64,000 nt of DNA from Symsagittifera roscoffensis (Eukaryota; Xenacoelomorpha; Acoela; Convolutidae): the NCBI RefSeq assembly GCF_963678635.1, contig NC_087062.1, positions 64,701,253 through 64,765,252 on the forward strand, given 5' to 3'. This document shows, in pieces, positions 32,790 to 44,773 of the stretch. The notes beneath the pieces were generated by a model, which searched no databases, was not told where the DNA came from, and saw nothing but the letters and a program-made list of their open reading frames with translations. A program made the position numbers and the translations under genes. Numbering within the stretch: position 1 is the stretch's first letter; the number at the start of each line of letters is the position of its first letter.

Positions 32790-34265
32790 TTATGGTGGCG
32801 ATGCTGTATCAAGGTTAGTTTCGTTGGACGTCGGTGTTAATGTGTCTTTTTGTTGGCTTGATGCCCTTATTTCTTCCGGTGTTTGCGGTTCCATTTGGAT
32901 GTCAGTGCATTCGATTGAGGATGAAATCGAGATTACCTCTGGTGGTTCGTCCCGTGACGTGGTTCCTGGTTTGTCGGAGTGTTCGGGTTTAGGTATGATT
33001 TGTACTTGGCACACAACATTTTTGCTAAGTCCTTGGTCTTCTATGTTGTTGATCGGAATTGCGTTGCCAAATTTTCCGGTCAGTGTACCAATCCTTGTTC
33101 TAGTTGAGCGGCGAACCTGTCGTTCAAATTCCTCCGGTGTTCGTTTAGTATCAAAAATCTTTGCTGCTGGTTTGCTGGGTGATGGTGTTTTTCTGGTGGG
33201 CTCTGAGTCTGAAGATAGCGATATCGATGTGTCACATTCAAATTGTATATCCGCTAGTTTGGTCTTCTTTGTTGGACTTCGTGAATTAGCCGGTTTGGTT
33301 TGTTTAGTTTTGGTTTGATCTTTTTCTTTGGATCGAAGGTCGGTTGTATTGAACAGTTTATTGTGTCCTAAGTCCTTGCGGTTTAAGGTTTGACTAATGA
33401 TTTGCTCCAAGTTTTAGGCGGTGATTTTTTCGGGCTTGTTTTCTTTTTATCTTTTCCTGGTACCGTAACTGTTTTCCTTTTAGTTCCGGTCGGATTGACG
33501 TTCGATGATTGGTTTTTGCTGCTAGTCTGTTCTCCTTTGGCCGGGCCTACTACATCGATTGGTTTCGTCTTTGTCACTGAAACACGAGGTTTTGCTCTGG
33601 GTAAGTGTTTATAGGCTACAAAATCTTTAAGGGCTGCTGGTCGACATTTTCCGTATACGCGGGGATCCGGTACGAAAGCAAGGCAATCATGTCTTATTAC
33701 CCGTGGTTGCTTACCTTCCTCCCGAACCCACGCTGTGTGGGGAGAATAGATAACAATTGAACCATTTTCCAATATTCTAAACTGTGCGCCGAAAACCCCT
33801 GGTTTTTTGATTTTTCGTGCAATTGTTCCTGTTTTTCAGGCTATTTGATCAAGTTTATGAACAAGCTGTTTACTGATTGTGGTTTGTGTACCTTTGAAAC
33901 GGTCATTTAGGAAAATAATAGTTGCCCTTTCAAAGTTTTGTTTTTCCTGTTTTGTTAGAGTGCCGATACGTTTTCTCGTTCTTAATTGTGCAAGACTGTT
34001 TTTGGGGTTTTCCTTTAGGAATTTGCGTTTTTCGTTTATCAAATCGTACGGAATATTAGATAAAGGTAAATGCGCACCTATTGGGAACTTTTCTATCAGT
34101 TGACGGGTCGAACTCGTCATCGCTGGAATCCCATTCAGTAACTCCAAGCGGCTGTTTGGAACATGTGGCCGAAGACGTGGCTACTTTGTCAGTGGTTTCT
34201 GGCGGATTTTTTTGTCGGTACGTTATGTCCAGTTCGTCCTCACTATTGATGTTTCGGTTCCACAT
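32790..34265 (-). pseudogene. Old Gypsy: C-terminal extension behind integrase
   Basis: Successive frames (34056-34265, 33836-34147, 33383-33772, 32790-33410) encode a low-complexity, charged region rich in Lys, Ser, Pro and Thr, without a signal peptide or membrane segment, so it is not an envelope. It lies where the young element at 47-54 kb has its ~570-residue extension. A stretch reading EVISISSSIECTDI resembles a SUMO-interaction motif. Basic blocks such as KKKTSPKKSPPK occur. Broken by frameshifts. Confidence 0.6.
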
Positions 34266-34693
34266 GGCTTCCGCTGTAAGCGCCGGTTTTGTCAGTAGTT
34301 TCTGGTCTAAACAAGCAATCTTCGTGTTTTCCCAAGATAAAATAGATAATTTTGGGGGATGTGGCTATGTTGCTTAATGGCGTATTTAGTTTTCGACCAA
34401 ATTGGGCTTCGAACGGCGTTATTTTTGTAATGGCATTCGGAGTAAATTTCAGAAATTAAATAAGCTCAGCAACATCTGAAGCAAGTTTGTATGGTACATT
34501 TCTATTGTCTATTTTCATAACTGACAATCGTCATTTAAGCGACCTTTTTAATCGATCCACCATGCCGATAGACCCGTGGTCGTCTACGGGTGCAAATATA
34601 AGTTTGACTATATGATTTTTACAATATAGCATAAAGTTTTTCGCCCTAAAGCCCTGTGCTTGGTCACATCTAACAGATCGTGGGACCCCGTGG

Positions 34694-35540
34694 TTAACAA
34701 TGTGTTTGCATAAATCGAATTATTGTGTCCGCCTTGGTATTAGTTACCACTTTAGCTGATGGAAAACGAGAGAATCGATCGACCCCGACTAGTATGTAGA
34801 CCTCCTTTTTATTTTCATCCGGTAATGGCCCCGCGAAAACCATTTGGATTTCTTCGTTGGGTTCCACCACTGCATCTAGTGCCGTAAAATGCTGTTTGCC
34901 CGAAATGAGTTTTAGGTTTTTAACTTTTTGGCAACATTCTTTACAACTCTGCGCCGTGGCAATGATATCCCGATGTAAGTATGGATACCAAATGTTTTTA
35001 GCCGCCTCCAGCATTCCGTCCCGGATGTGTGAGATGTAGCGATTCCACAAGGATTTGTCTAAGCTGTTTTGGGATGACAGCTCTGTCATTTTATAAGAGT
35101 TTTCCGTCCCATACTGACAGTCGATTTCGAACATTATAAAAGTATGCGCCGTAGTATGAATTCAAGTCATCCCACTTCTGTCCCCGTACCATGTTGAGAG
35201 GTGGCTGGAGTGACCTGTCTTTCTTTGTGGCCGCTAAAATAAAATTGCTGTCGAACACATTCCTGAGTTGCCGTCTATACATTTGGACGTCTTCCTCGTC
35301 CATAAATGCTGTAGCCAAACATACTGGTGGGGTATTGTCTTCTTCGATGGTTTGACTTTCCTGATCCACTGTGTCGTTTGCTACTCTTGTAAATGTCAGG
35401 CTATCTTCGGAAGGGATGACTTGGTGTGATGTATCGCTAAATGTAAGGTGTTGATTGAGATCCCTGAATGTGTCGAAGGATGAAATGTCCTTCGGGTGGA
35501 AGGAGATGACGGTTTGAGCCCCATTGTGGCATTTTCTCAT
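34694..35540 (-). pseudogene. Old Gypsy: integrase zinc region and start of the core
   Basis: Frames 35091-35540 and 34694-35134. The second contains the Cys pair of the zinc module (QSCKECCQKVKN) and the start of the catalytic core (MVFAGPLPDENKKEVYILVG, then DRFSRFPSAKV). The first catalytic Asp position, LDFAGP in the young element, reads MVFAGP here. The frame ends at about the second strand; the remaining core is decayed. Confidence 0.75.
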
Positions 35541-35868
35541 ATTTCATTTAAATGGTGGTAGTGACATACCGGACGCGGTGTTAGTCAGTTGTCTGTTCAT
35601 GTTTAGTAACAATTTTGGACGTTCAATTTGATTTTCAATTTGTGTGCTATTTGAAGAATTTTGTTAATTTGAAGTACGCTGAGTGCGATTGAAATTTGGC
35701 AATGGACTTTTTACAGTGAGCTTTGCTTGCGGTGCAATCGAACTTGAAGCGAAATCGTTTTCGTTCCGGTTGAGCGATTGCGTGCCTAGCTTTCCGTTCG
35801 AATTTGTGTTCACTTCCGAATTAGAACTTGTGCTACTTGAATTTCAAGGCATTTTATGAAATCTTCAT

Positions 35869-36594
35869 TCAAGGCAACAACAAAATGTTCGTCCCAATAG
35901 GCGGGTTTTGAGGTTTACCTACTGGATGTCTTGAAATATAATCAGTGAGCCCCATTTTAGAGCCCGCTAAAGGTTTTATATCAAAGTCAAATGGTAGTAA
36001 CCGGTCTATCCATCTGGTTAATCTACTTTGATGTATTTTATGATTTTTATTGCATTGTAGCGCGCTGATTAGGGCTTGATGATCGGTAACTAGTGTGAAT
36101 CTTCTACCATACAAATAGTATTTAAAGTGCTCTTTTGCCCAAACTGCTGCAAGCAGTTCTAATTCGTTAACCGAATATTTATTTTCACATGAACTAAGAA
36201 ACCGTGAAGCGTAGGAAATGGTAGCCCATCCGTCCGGAGTTTCTGGTTCTAATGCACATCCGATACCGTCTCGGCTGGCGTCGCAGACCAGCCGTGTTTC
36301 CCGGCCACTTACGAAGTGGCGGTTTTCTGTAAAGTTGTGTAACGCCTCCAAAATGTTTTTAAATGCTTGTTCATGCGTCTCATCCCATGTGAAATGGAAT
36401 TTATTTTCAACCGATAATAACGGACGGAGCGGTGTGCACAATTGTGCGAGGTTGAGAATGAATTTGTTTAGATGATGAATTGATCCCATAAAATTTTTGA
36501 GCTGTTTGAAAGTTTTCGGGTGACATAGTTGTACGATAGCTTCGGTTTTGTTTTGCATTGGGATTGTTTCATATTCATTAATGACATAACCCAA
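35869..36594 (-). pseudogene. Old Gypsy: RT thumb and RNase H
   Basis: 241 codons. FKQLKNFMGSIHHLNKFI is the connection after RT; VCDASRDGIGCALE, NELELLAAVWAKEHFKYYL and TLVTDHQALISAL are the RNase H motifs with their acidic residues. It ends in the linker before integrase (GLTDYISRHP). Separated from the RT fingers/palm by a frameshift near 36600-36700. Confidence 0.85.
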
Positions 36595-36707
36595 CCATTT
36601 GACCTGTTTAGAATCAAATTTACTTTAATTGAGCGATATTGCCATATTTTCAGCATCCAGTTTGTCCAGAATTCTTTTAAGCTTATTAATATGATCTTCT
36701 TTTGTAC

Positions 36708-37504
36708 CTAGGATATAATCAATATGTCATCCAGGAAAGCAAATGTATCTTTTTCATTGTTTAGTGTAAGGTCAATTGCTTTCTGGAATTCGGCAAGCAT
36801 ATCAGTAAGACCGTAGAAACCAGTTTGAAACTGATAAGTGCCAGTTGCCTGCCCTCCAATGATGCTAAAATTACATTGTTTTTGAGTCTTCTCGCTGAGT
36901 TTTAACTGACTGTACGCATAACTAAGGTCAAATGTTGAGAACAGTGTACTGCCCGGTTTTTTGTGACCTTCCTGAGCTGATTGAGCCACGTTATCAAGGA
37001 GTACGTCTTTATTTGGCATTTGATACTTATTCTTGTGTATCTTTTTATTAATTTGTTTAGAATCCATTGCTAGTTTGATGGATTGGTCTTTCTTCACTGT
37101 GATGACTATCGGGCTTATGAAATGCTGGTCACTACATTTTTCAAGTTTTATGATGTGTCCTTGATCTATAAGAAACCTGATTTCTCGCTCCACTTTCTCT
37201 TGAATATGGATGGCAATTCTTCGACCTTTTTCTTGCAACGCTTTGAATTCTTGGAGAAATGTTGTATGAACCATATGGTTTCTTGCTCTACCGATTCGTG
37301 TACATAACCCCGAATACGTAGATTTAACCCATTTATGTTAGTATTAACTGACTTACCAGCTGGTTGCTGCTGTAGTTGAATACCAATCAGAGGTAGGAGG
37401 TTTCTTCCAAATATCTCTGCGCGTCTGTCGTCCTTTACGATGAGGGATTTTGTCTTTATCGTCCATCCACCGGATTCAATGGGTGCGATGATTCGTCCAA
37501 GCAA
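36708..37504 (-). pseudogene. Old Gypsy: reverse transcriptase fingers and palm
   Basis: Frames 37166-37504 and 36708-37274. The palm has STFDLSYAYSQLKL (first Asp), FQTGFYGLTDM and the catalytic box FLDD. The upstream frame gives the protease end and the linker. Frameshift near 37200. Confidence 0.85.
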
Positions 37505-37522
37505 TGAAATTTTATATCCGTT

Positions 37523-38098
37523 TTAACAAAACATTCTGTTTGCCTCGTCGTTATCGTTTGTTTTTATCCGTTTGGCTGATTTAACTGTAGTCATTATTTG
37601 ATTTGCACTCTTTTGGTTGATAAATGACGTGGGTGAGCCTGTGTTTGCGATAAACACTAGGTTGTTATCTCCACATCTAATCGGTATTAAATGTCCCTTC
37701 AAGTCTGTATCATCTAGTTGTCCAATTGTTTTTTTTTCGAATCGAATCGCATTCGTTGTCGAATCGTCCGGGTGGATTAGCTCCCAGCCAGGGATGAGAT
37801 CGCCGGCTTGCATGTAGTTAAAGTATGCTGTTACATCCGTGTCCTGCGAGAATGGTTCTACTGTTTGTTTATCGTGACTTGCGTTTACGTCCGATGATTT
37901 GCATAGCCGCGAGTAGTGTCCACGTTTGTTACACTTATTACAGATTTTGTCCCGTGCCGGACATTTTTGGAGGTGCCCCATGCCAAAAAGATTACCACAT
38001 TTAAAGCATTGTGTCTTTTGGTCTGTCTGCTGTCGTTCGGAGTTCCCCCTTTGTTGGATAACGATTATTGGTGTTACCTCTTTTTTGAATGAAATCAA
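37523..38098 (-). pseudogene. Old Gypsy: gag zinc knuckles and protease start
   Basis: Two Cys/His boxes lie in CFKCGNLFGMGHLQKCPARD and CNKCNKRGHYSRLC. The protease active site reads FIANTGSPTSFIN, with Asn where catalytic Asp is expected. The pattern of knuckles matches the young element at 53.2-53.3 kb. Confidence 0.85.
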
Positions 38099-38931
38099 CT
38101 AGTTCGGATTTCACATTGGATACTTGGGTAGAGAGGGGAGATCCCTGTTTTCGGATAATCAACTGGTTTTCTAAACCTTTTTCTCTCCTGATTGCATAAT
38201 CTAGCGCTTGCTCGGGTGTTTTCGTTTCCGCCCAGAGGTCTTTTTGTGACTCATCGTTCGACATGTTTGCGGTAAACGGGTCCCGGATGATCTCTGTCTC
38301 TAGTCGTCCGTCATTGCAATTGGGCCATTTGAAGTTTCCTTTCACAACCAATTTTGTTAATAGGCAGTGGTATTGCTCTATGTTTTCTGTCTTCCCTTGT
38401 TTTCTTGTGGAGGCCTCTTAGCGTTCAAATGTCACATTTGTTTCCTTTACGAAGAGTCGTCTCAGTCGATCCCAGAGGTCTCTTATTGAAATTTCGTGGA
38501 TTTTGAGATCCGGATAGTATTTGGTCAATGTTCTTTGACCCTCAGTTCCCACACACAAGCATATATAGCTCGTGCATTTGATGTCCGCCTCTTTCCATAG
38601 AATTCCATATACTGTTGGGCCAAGATTGTCCAAATGTTGACATTGATTATTCCATGTGACCCGCTTTTCTTAGTTGCGTAGATTGCGATCTCTAAATTGT
38701 TTATCGGTTTCTCCCTCGATAAGGAGTTCGTACCCCGTTTCTTGAGGTTTTCTTACGGCTGGGGGGTTTTGTAGGAGCGTGTTCAAATTTACTCCGTCTT
38801 TTGTGATAATGCCAAGGAATAGTTAATGATTCTACTTGTCCCACTCTAACGGTGGTTCCGCTGAAGCTTTTTGCCAGAATGGTAATGGTGTGATTCCCAA
38901 TGGGTTTTTGGTAACTGCTGGCTGCGCCATG
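38001..38931 (-). pseudogene. Old Gypsy: gag
   Basis: Frames 38001-38351 and 38418-38633 plus a short one starting at 38931 with MAQPAVTKNPLG. The start codon straddles the LTR/primer-binding-site junction and its frame stops after about 32 codons (TAG near 38836). DPFTANMSNDE corresponds to the helix preceding the zinc knuckles in related gags. Confidence 0.7.
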
Positions 38932-39279
38932 TTATACCCACGGAAGTGATAAGCTATATCAACTGGATTGAGACTCTAAGTGTTCTATGAAAAAAGAAGA
39001 GTTTGAACCAACTTAAATTCATTCGACGTTAACGAAAGTCTGTTCATCTAGAATCTGACTTCGAAAGCATGTGAGTTTCAGAAGCTCATAATAATTATAT
39101 TATAACAAGTTAGGTTTAGATAAAAACGTATTATAACAGACTTCTATAATTTATGTAATTAATACCAACTGGTTATATAGCGCCTAGAGATTAAGTATGT
39201 TGTATAAAACTGTTTGGTATTTCAGTTTCAGTAGATATAATCTCTTCTCTTTCCTGTATCTGTTCTTCTTCTATCCACT
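38930..39279 (-). repeat. 5' LTR of the old Gypsy element
   Basis: 350 bp, starting TGTTATACCCACGG (+ strand) directly after the primer-binding-site complement GGCTGCGCCA. Relative to the other copy it lacks the last 8 bp at its outer end. Confidence 0.8.
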
Positions 39280-40722
39280 AGAAACGGACGGAATATTTGC
39301 GCTTGAGTGGTTTTTTCACCAACAAATTTTGATTTTTTAACGAGCCATTTTGCAAGGCTATGGAGTTTAAAGATAGCCAAAGTGAATCGACCCCCCCACC
39401 CCGAACTCGCACGAGCATCAGTTCCATGATGTAGAGAGTTAGAAGTTCAAATATAAAAACCAAAAACGTTTACCGCCAAATTGGCTCATTGTTCCGACTT
39501 TCGATACGAAAGTAACGGAAAATTTGTGCTCGGGGTGGGTTTTTTTTTTCTTCAGACAAATTTCGACTTTTTAACTAGCCATTTTTGACGGAAATTTTCT
39601 ATATCATTCGAAAGCTATTGTTGTCCTGGGCTTAAATTTGAAAAGATATTTCACCTGTGATCATTTTTCGTAAAGTTATGAGGGTTTAAAGATTGCCATT
39701 TTGGCCATTTTGATCAATTTGGGACAATTAACGCGCAATATAATTCGCGCTATTAACGCGTAAGCGGAGAATTAGTCCGTCTTAGAAATCGTTCCAAATT
39801 GGTTGTAAGAAGCTTATTTGCCACAATTGATTTGGTACAAGGAGCAAAATCTATTGTTTTGTACTTTATATGGCGTGTGGGGGTGATGACTTTCTTAGAA
39901 AAATTTTCAAATTTTAGAAAAAAGTTTTTTTTTTTTTCATTTTTTTTTATTTCATTTAATTTTTTTTATGATGTTTATGTTATTACTGCTCCATAAACGT
40001 TAAAAGGCAGTCGAAACTTTCAGGGCTTCGCCCTGATACGAGTAGTCTTGTTGTTCCGACTTTCGATACGAAAGTAACGGAATATTTGTGCTCGGGGTGG
40101 GTTTTTTTTTTCTTCAGACAAATTTCGACTATTTAACTAGCCATTTTTGACGGAATTTTTTTATATCATTCGAAAGGTGCTGTTGTCTTGAGCTCAAATT
40201 TGAAAAAAATATTTCACCTGTGATCATTTTTCGTAAAGTTATGGGGATTTAAAGATTGCCATTTTGGCCAATTGGGGACAATTAACGCGCGATATATTTC
40301 GCGCTATTAACGCGTAAGCGGAGAGTTAATCCGTCTTAGAAATCGTTCCAAATTCGTTAAAAGAAGCTTATTCGCCATAATTTGTTTGTTACAAGGAGCA
40401 AAATCTATCTTTTTGTACTTTGTATGGCGTGTGGGGGGATGATTTTCATAAAAAATTTCAAATTTTAGAAAAAAAAATTTTCATTTTATTTTTTCTTACA
40501 TTTAATTTTTAATGTTAATACTGCTCCATAAATCTTAAAAGGCAGTCGGAACATTCAGGGCTTCGCCCTGATACGAGCAGTCTTGTTTGATTTATTAACA
40601 AGCGATACAGTTCGTGATTTTAAAGCGAAAACGAAGTTTTAGTTCTTCTTAGAAATCGCTCTAAAATAAAACAAATCTGCTCGTATCAGGGCAAAACCCT
40701 CAATGTTCTGACTGCCTTTTAA
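39280..40722. repeat. Hairpin satellite, two clear monomers plus partial copies
   Basis: ACTTTCGATACGAAAGT occurs near 39498 and 40060, GCGCGATATATTTCGCGC near 40288, and CAGGGCTTCGCCCTG near 40019 and 40556. At 40678-40722 the end motif (CTGCTCGTATCAGGGC..CTGACTGCC) appears in reverse complement, closing an inverted repeat with 40537-40582. Confidence 0.85.
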
Positions 40723-43510
40723 TTGGTCTCGAATGGTTTTAGATAAATTTTAAGCAGATAATATTAATTTTTAAGCGTTAGAAATTGAGTCGTCTATAGA
40801 TATAATAAGATAATAGGGTCGTAGCATTTAACATCTGTGCATATTAGCATGCGTTAATTGCTTTAAGTGGATGAGCTTTCAGGCGAAAAACAAATTGACC
40901 TAAAGTAAAACCACTTGGATTTTTAATGAATTAGCCAAAGCCTAATTTCATTTAAATAAAAATTTCGACAACCACTTGATCTATTAGAAGAGTTAAGTTT
41001 TCCCTTTCGCCTATTTAAAAATTCGGTTAAGGCTCTTAAAAATACACTTTGCTCTTAAGTTTCCATCCACCCCATCGCCTCTTCCTTTTCACAATATCAC
41101 TGAAAACCAAAATCATATTTAAGGGGAACTATTGCACCTTTGGAACTAATTTACGACGCCTAATTTTCGACGAAATGTTTTTACTAAATGCGCGCTGGCC
41201 GCCAACATATAGAAAGTTTGTTGAAGCCCCGAAAAAATTTGGCTAAAAAGAGTCTGTTTTGTATTATGGGAGAGCTACGAAAATCAGTTTGATCAAACGG
41301 ATAAAAAAGATTTCGATCACCACAACGAGAAATTCTTGAATACTCGCCTGATGGAAATAGTTAGACTTTGCCAATCAACTCGCAGGACTAATCACGATAA
41401 AAAACAAACAAATTTGAACAAAAAACAAGAAAATTCTGAGACTACACTTTGATGAGTTGTTTCAATCGCCGTGTCACCACATCTGCTGTAAGTTAGCAGA
41501 CCGTAGACCGACGCAGTGCCAGTGAGACATATCAAGAGATCAGCTACCATATGCTTCCTGTGAATGTGAGAAAACGCGCGTAATAAGTGCTCAGTTAGAC
41601 TAAAGTTGGTCTCTCTTTGTTTCACTGAGAGATCAAATTAGCTAAGAAAAGCATGAAAAGAATAAACGGCATGATTTTGTGGTATATTTTAGACTGTCGC
41701 AATGTCTATCTGTAGCAGCGACACAATTATATCCCACCACAATTTATGTCGCCTTATTTTTCGCATTCAATCCACGCACAGACATTCAACGCTCTCTTAG
41801 GTCCCCTTTGGTCCAGTCGATTTGTCTTGATTGTGTTTGCAAGAGCAACATAGCGTCTACGTGCTAGTCTCAGTTCCTGTCTTTTTAGCGTCCGCATTTC
41901 AGCTCCGGATTGTCTGTTGTCTGTACTTTCAGGAATTAGGTCTCTGTAGTCTCGATTTTTCCTCCCTTTTGCGAGTAGCATTTTATCAATGTTCAGTAAA
42001 GGTATAGATACCAAGTTATGTTTAGTGTATCACTACATGTCATTTTGGAGGCGGTTACAATAACACGATATATTATGTATGTCATAGAAAGATTTCACAC
42101 CGCAAAATTTAAGACTTACCAAGTCAATTCTAGTCACGTCATTTTACTAGTCACGTCAAAGTGAGTTCGCAGTCGCATGTTTAACTCACTAAGTCACATA
42201 TTTACTGCACTTCATTATTCTCTTCACAAAATCACAATTCTCAAAACGCAATCACGCGTCGTCCGTCCTTCGATTTGGCAACGAAACGAGTCATAAGCCA
42301 TCACATTTAGCCGCAATTTCAATTTTAGCAACAACAAAATCACTGTTTGCCACCATTAACGTCAGTCGCATCATCGAAAAATCACACACAAAATTCAATC
42401 CGTACGTCGAACATTGGTGCAAAAGAAGCACGCGCTTGCGTAGTCCAATTTTTACCGTGTTGTCTTCAATTCCCATATTTCACAGAGCAATGCGACTTAT
42501 CTAACTTACTTTTCCTTACTGTTAGCTTATTTTATCTGAAATGTGAGAGCGAAAATTTTCAGCGTCTTCATCAAATTTACTACACGCAATTTACTGCAGC
42601 GCAATAAAAACAACAAAAATATAGAAAAAAGGAGGCAAAAACATTTCTGCGACATTTTTAGCGTTAAAAAAGAAGGACGAAAATTGCTTGAAAATGAAAA
42701 GTGTAGTCAGGTGAAACTTCAGTTGGTGCGAGTGGTGTTTATTTTTGACAACAGGAACTCACAGATTTCGTTCCTTTCCTGTCGCTTGGGCCAATCAATG
42801 CGACAGGAAGAGCCTTTTTCCTTACTTATGCACAATAATCACAGCCTTCTAAATAACAGAAGAATAAAGCAGAGGCTCATTTGTGATATAACTCCATATC
42901 TTGTCTTGAGCTGCATATGTGGTTGGTGCGTTGTCTTGTCTTGTCACATTTCGCCTATTGACATTTTTGACATTTGGCCTAGCAGCGCAACACACTTCCT
43001 TATAGAGCATAGCGAGTCCACACACGTGAACACAATTGCCAAACACACACAGACGTTTCCTGTCCCGATTCTTTTCATGCTTCCCAATTGATTTCTTTCC
43101 CGCACACACTAATACTGACTGACTCAGTCAATCACAGCAGCTCAAAAGGGCTCTCTTGTTTTCCACAATTACAGACAACCCGCCCGGCCGGGACAGCCAA
43201 GCAGGACCGACCTTACATTACGCCACACACAACATAGAGCTTTGTGGTGTCGTAAAATTAGCTTTTCTTTTACCACACATTACTTATTCAGAGCCCGATT
43301 CGACACCCAATGCAAATTGCGTGGGTCTGCATTACTCGCAAGGAAATTTAACTCCACTGAAAATACAGATTTCTTGAATGCATTTTTGTCGGTTTCGTCT
43401 CCAGAAATTTATGTAACTTCATAAACTGACACAAATTGAGCTCGAAAAGTCTACATAGTCCTGACGTTTCAAATTATTATTATCAAATTGTATTTTGAAA
43501 CAGTACCCAA
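40723..43510. other. Upstream region of the basonuclin gene
   Basis: No established gene. A CCAAT box sits in an inverted repeat (CCTGTCGC, 14-nt spacer, GCGACAGG) at 42778-42807. A frame at 41754-42014 (- strand) encodes a basic segment (LKRQELRLARRRYVALANTI) with no recognisable family; it may be an exon of a divergent gene or chance. CA-rich DNA dominates 42.8-43.3 kb. Confidence 0.4.
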
Positions 43511-43867
43511 ATGAAGTTTGACGATCCTTCTCCTTCTAAAGGTCAGATTTCTCCTCGTGGTGGGTCAACTCAGGCGCAAATTAACACATTACGGTGCACA
43601 GTGTCGTCTTGCGCATGCAGACATTTCACACCCAGTGCGAATAATCAAAGAGAGTGCACGAATTGCAGTCACGGTTGGATTCCACACGCTGAAGATAAAC
43701 TGCATCACGGAATTTCGGATTTGGTGCAGACTCCTCAGCCTGTCAATGTGGATGTCGTATTTGATGTTGCGTCTTTAATTCTCTACGGGTCGCAGGCAAT
43801 CCCGATAAAACTGAAGATTTTGCTCGACAAGTTGCTTGCAAGATTGCAACATAGTGAAGTTCTACAG
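43511..43867 (+). CDS. Basonuclin-like zinc-finger protein, exon 1
   Basis: 119 codons from an ATG in good context (CCAAATGA). Residues 29-64 hold the Cys cluster that opens basonuclins (CTVSSCACRHF, CTNCSHGWIPHAEDKL), followed by VVFDVASLILYGSQAIPIKL and a leucine-rich helix. Basonuclins are nuclear C2H2 zinc-finger transcription regulators; the family includes vertebrate BNC1/BNC2 and is related to insect disco. The exon ends with CAG and a 5' splice site GTAATG at 43868, phase 0. An upstream non-coding exon is possible. Confidence 0.85.
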
Positions 43868-44041
43868 GTAATGAAAAGTTGAATGATATATTCGTTTTCG
43901 GTTTTAGCCGAAACATGATTCAAAAACAAGTTTCAGTTTGAAAAACACAAACAGACCATTTGGTGTTTTTTCGATGACATTTGCTGATTCAAAACTCAAT
44001 AAAATTGAATGTTTTAAGCGCTTCTAATTGCTTTACTGTAG

Positions 44042-44507
44042 GTGATTTATTCGCTGGCGTGGACATATGAAGACTACGTTCGCGGTTACAAATACAAGGA
44101 AGGTCTCTTGACTCTCAGCTCTTGGATACTTCCTAATCAAGATGAAGAAAAAATAATCCTTCGGCACTTCGCTAAATTCCCAGAGACCCGAGATGTTGCC
44201 AATAAGTTCATTCAAGTTTTGGAAGATGGGAAGAAACATCAGCCTAATTCCGAAGAAGCTAGAAGCGTTTATCAATCAAAGTTACGAGGAATCATCGCTT
44301 CGATGCCAAGCAGCATCGGGACACCAAGCTCGCATGTACCGCCAGTGCAAAGTCCGGTGCTGTTTCACGCGATGTCGGGGGACAATAAGTCGCCGTCACA
44401 TTTTTCGCTGAGGGGTCCTCCCGGATTGATGCAGCCGTCGATTAGCCTGCCGACAAAGACAACCCAGATTGTGAATCCTGTTCCGAAAATCACGCAGCCC
44501 TTTTCTG
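44042..44507 (+). CDS. Basonuclin-like zinc-finger protein, exon 2
   Basis: It begins after CTTTACTGTAG, phase 0, directly continuing exon 1. WTYEDYVRGYKY is a close match to a conserved basonuclin segment, followed by a helical region (DEEKIILRHFAKFPETRDVA) and a Ser/Pro-rich stretch. The exon most likely ends at 44507 before GTTAGA (phase 1); without splicing a TAG follows at once. Intron 1 is 174 bp. Confidence 0.85.
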
Positions 44508-44773
44508 GTTAGAGTACATTTATAAAGCTTTAAAGGTACAAAATGGCCTCGTGGATTTTTTTAACGAAAAATTCGTACTCATTGGTGTTGTATTAATAGT
44601 TTATGCCACTGTCATGACTGCTTCTTTGTTATTTGCATGGTTCATACACGGACAGGCATTTTCTACTTATAATACTTTCTACAAAAAATTCGTCTTAAAA
44701 AAACTACCGCGGAATATTGAACTTTTTTTGTGAATTCTCTTAACATATGTCAACGACTTCGATATTATATGAT

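Larger units (their letters stand above)
32267..39279 (-). mobile_element. Old Ty3/Gypsy element, broken
   Basis: LTR-related ends at 32267-32541 and 38930-39279 bracket a gag-pol region on the - strand with many stops and frameshifts. The two LTRs differ at many positions over their shared part, so this insertion is much older than the one at 46853. Gag, protease, RT, RNase H and part of integrase can all be seen in order from right to left. Confidence 0.88.

Noticed and set aside
32554-33318. 254-codon frame on the + strand
   Set aside because: It is the opposite-strand shadow of the old Gypsy pol tail.
42543-43091. 182-codon frame upstream of basonuclin
   Set aside because: It crosses the CCAAT/inverted-repeat region, has no recognisable domain and its composition is that of the surrounding DNA.
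44551-44733. 60-codon frame with a hydrophobic stretch in basonuclin intron 2
   Set aside because: It starts without ATG, lies between well-supported exons and has no family match.
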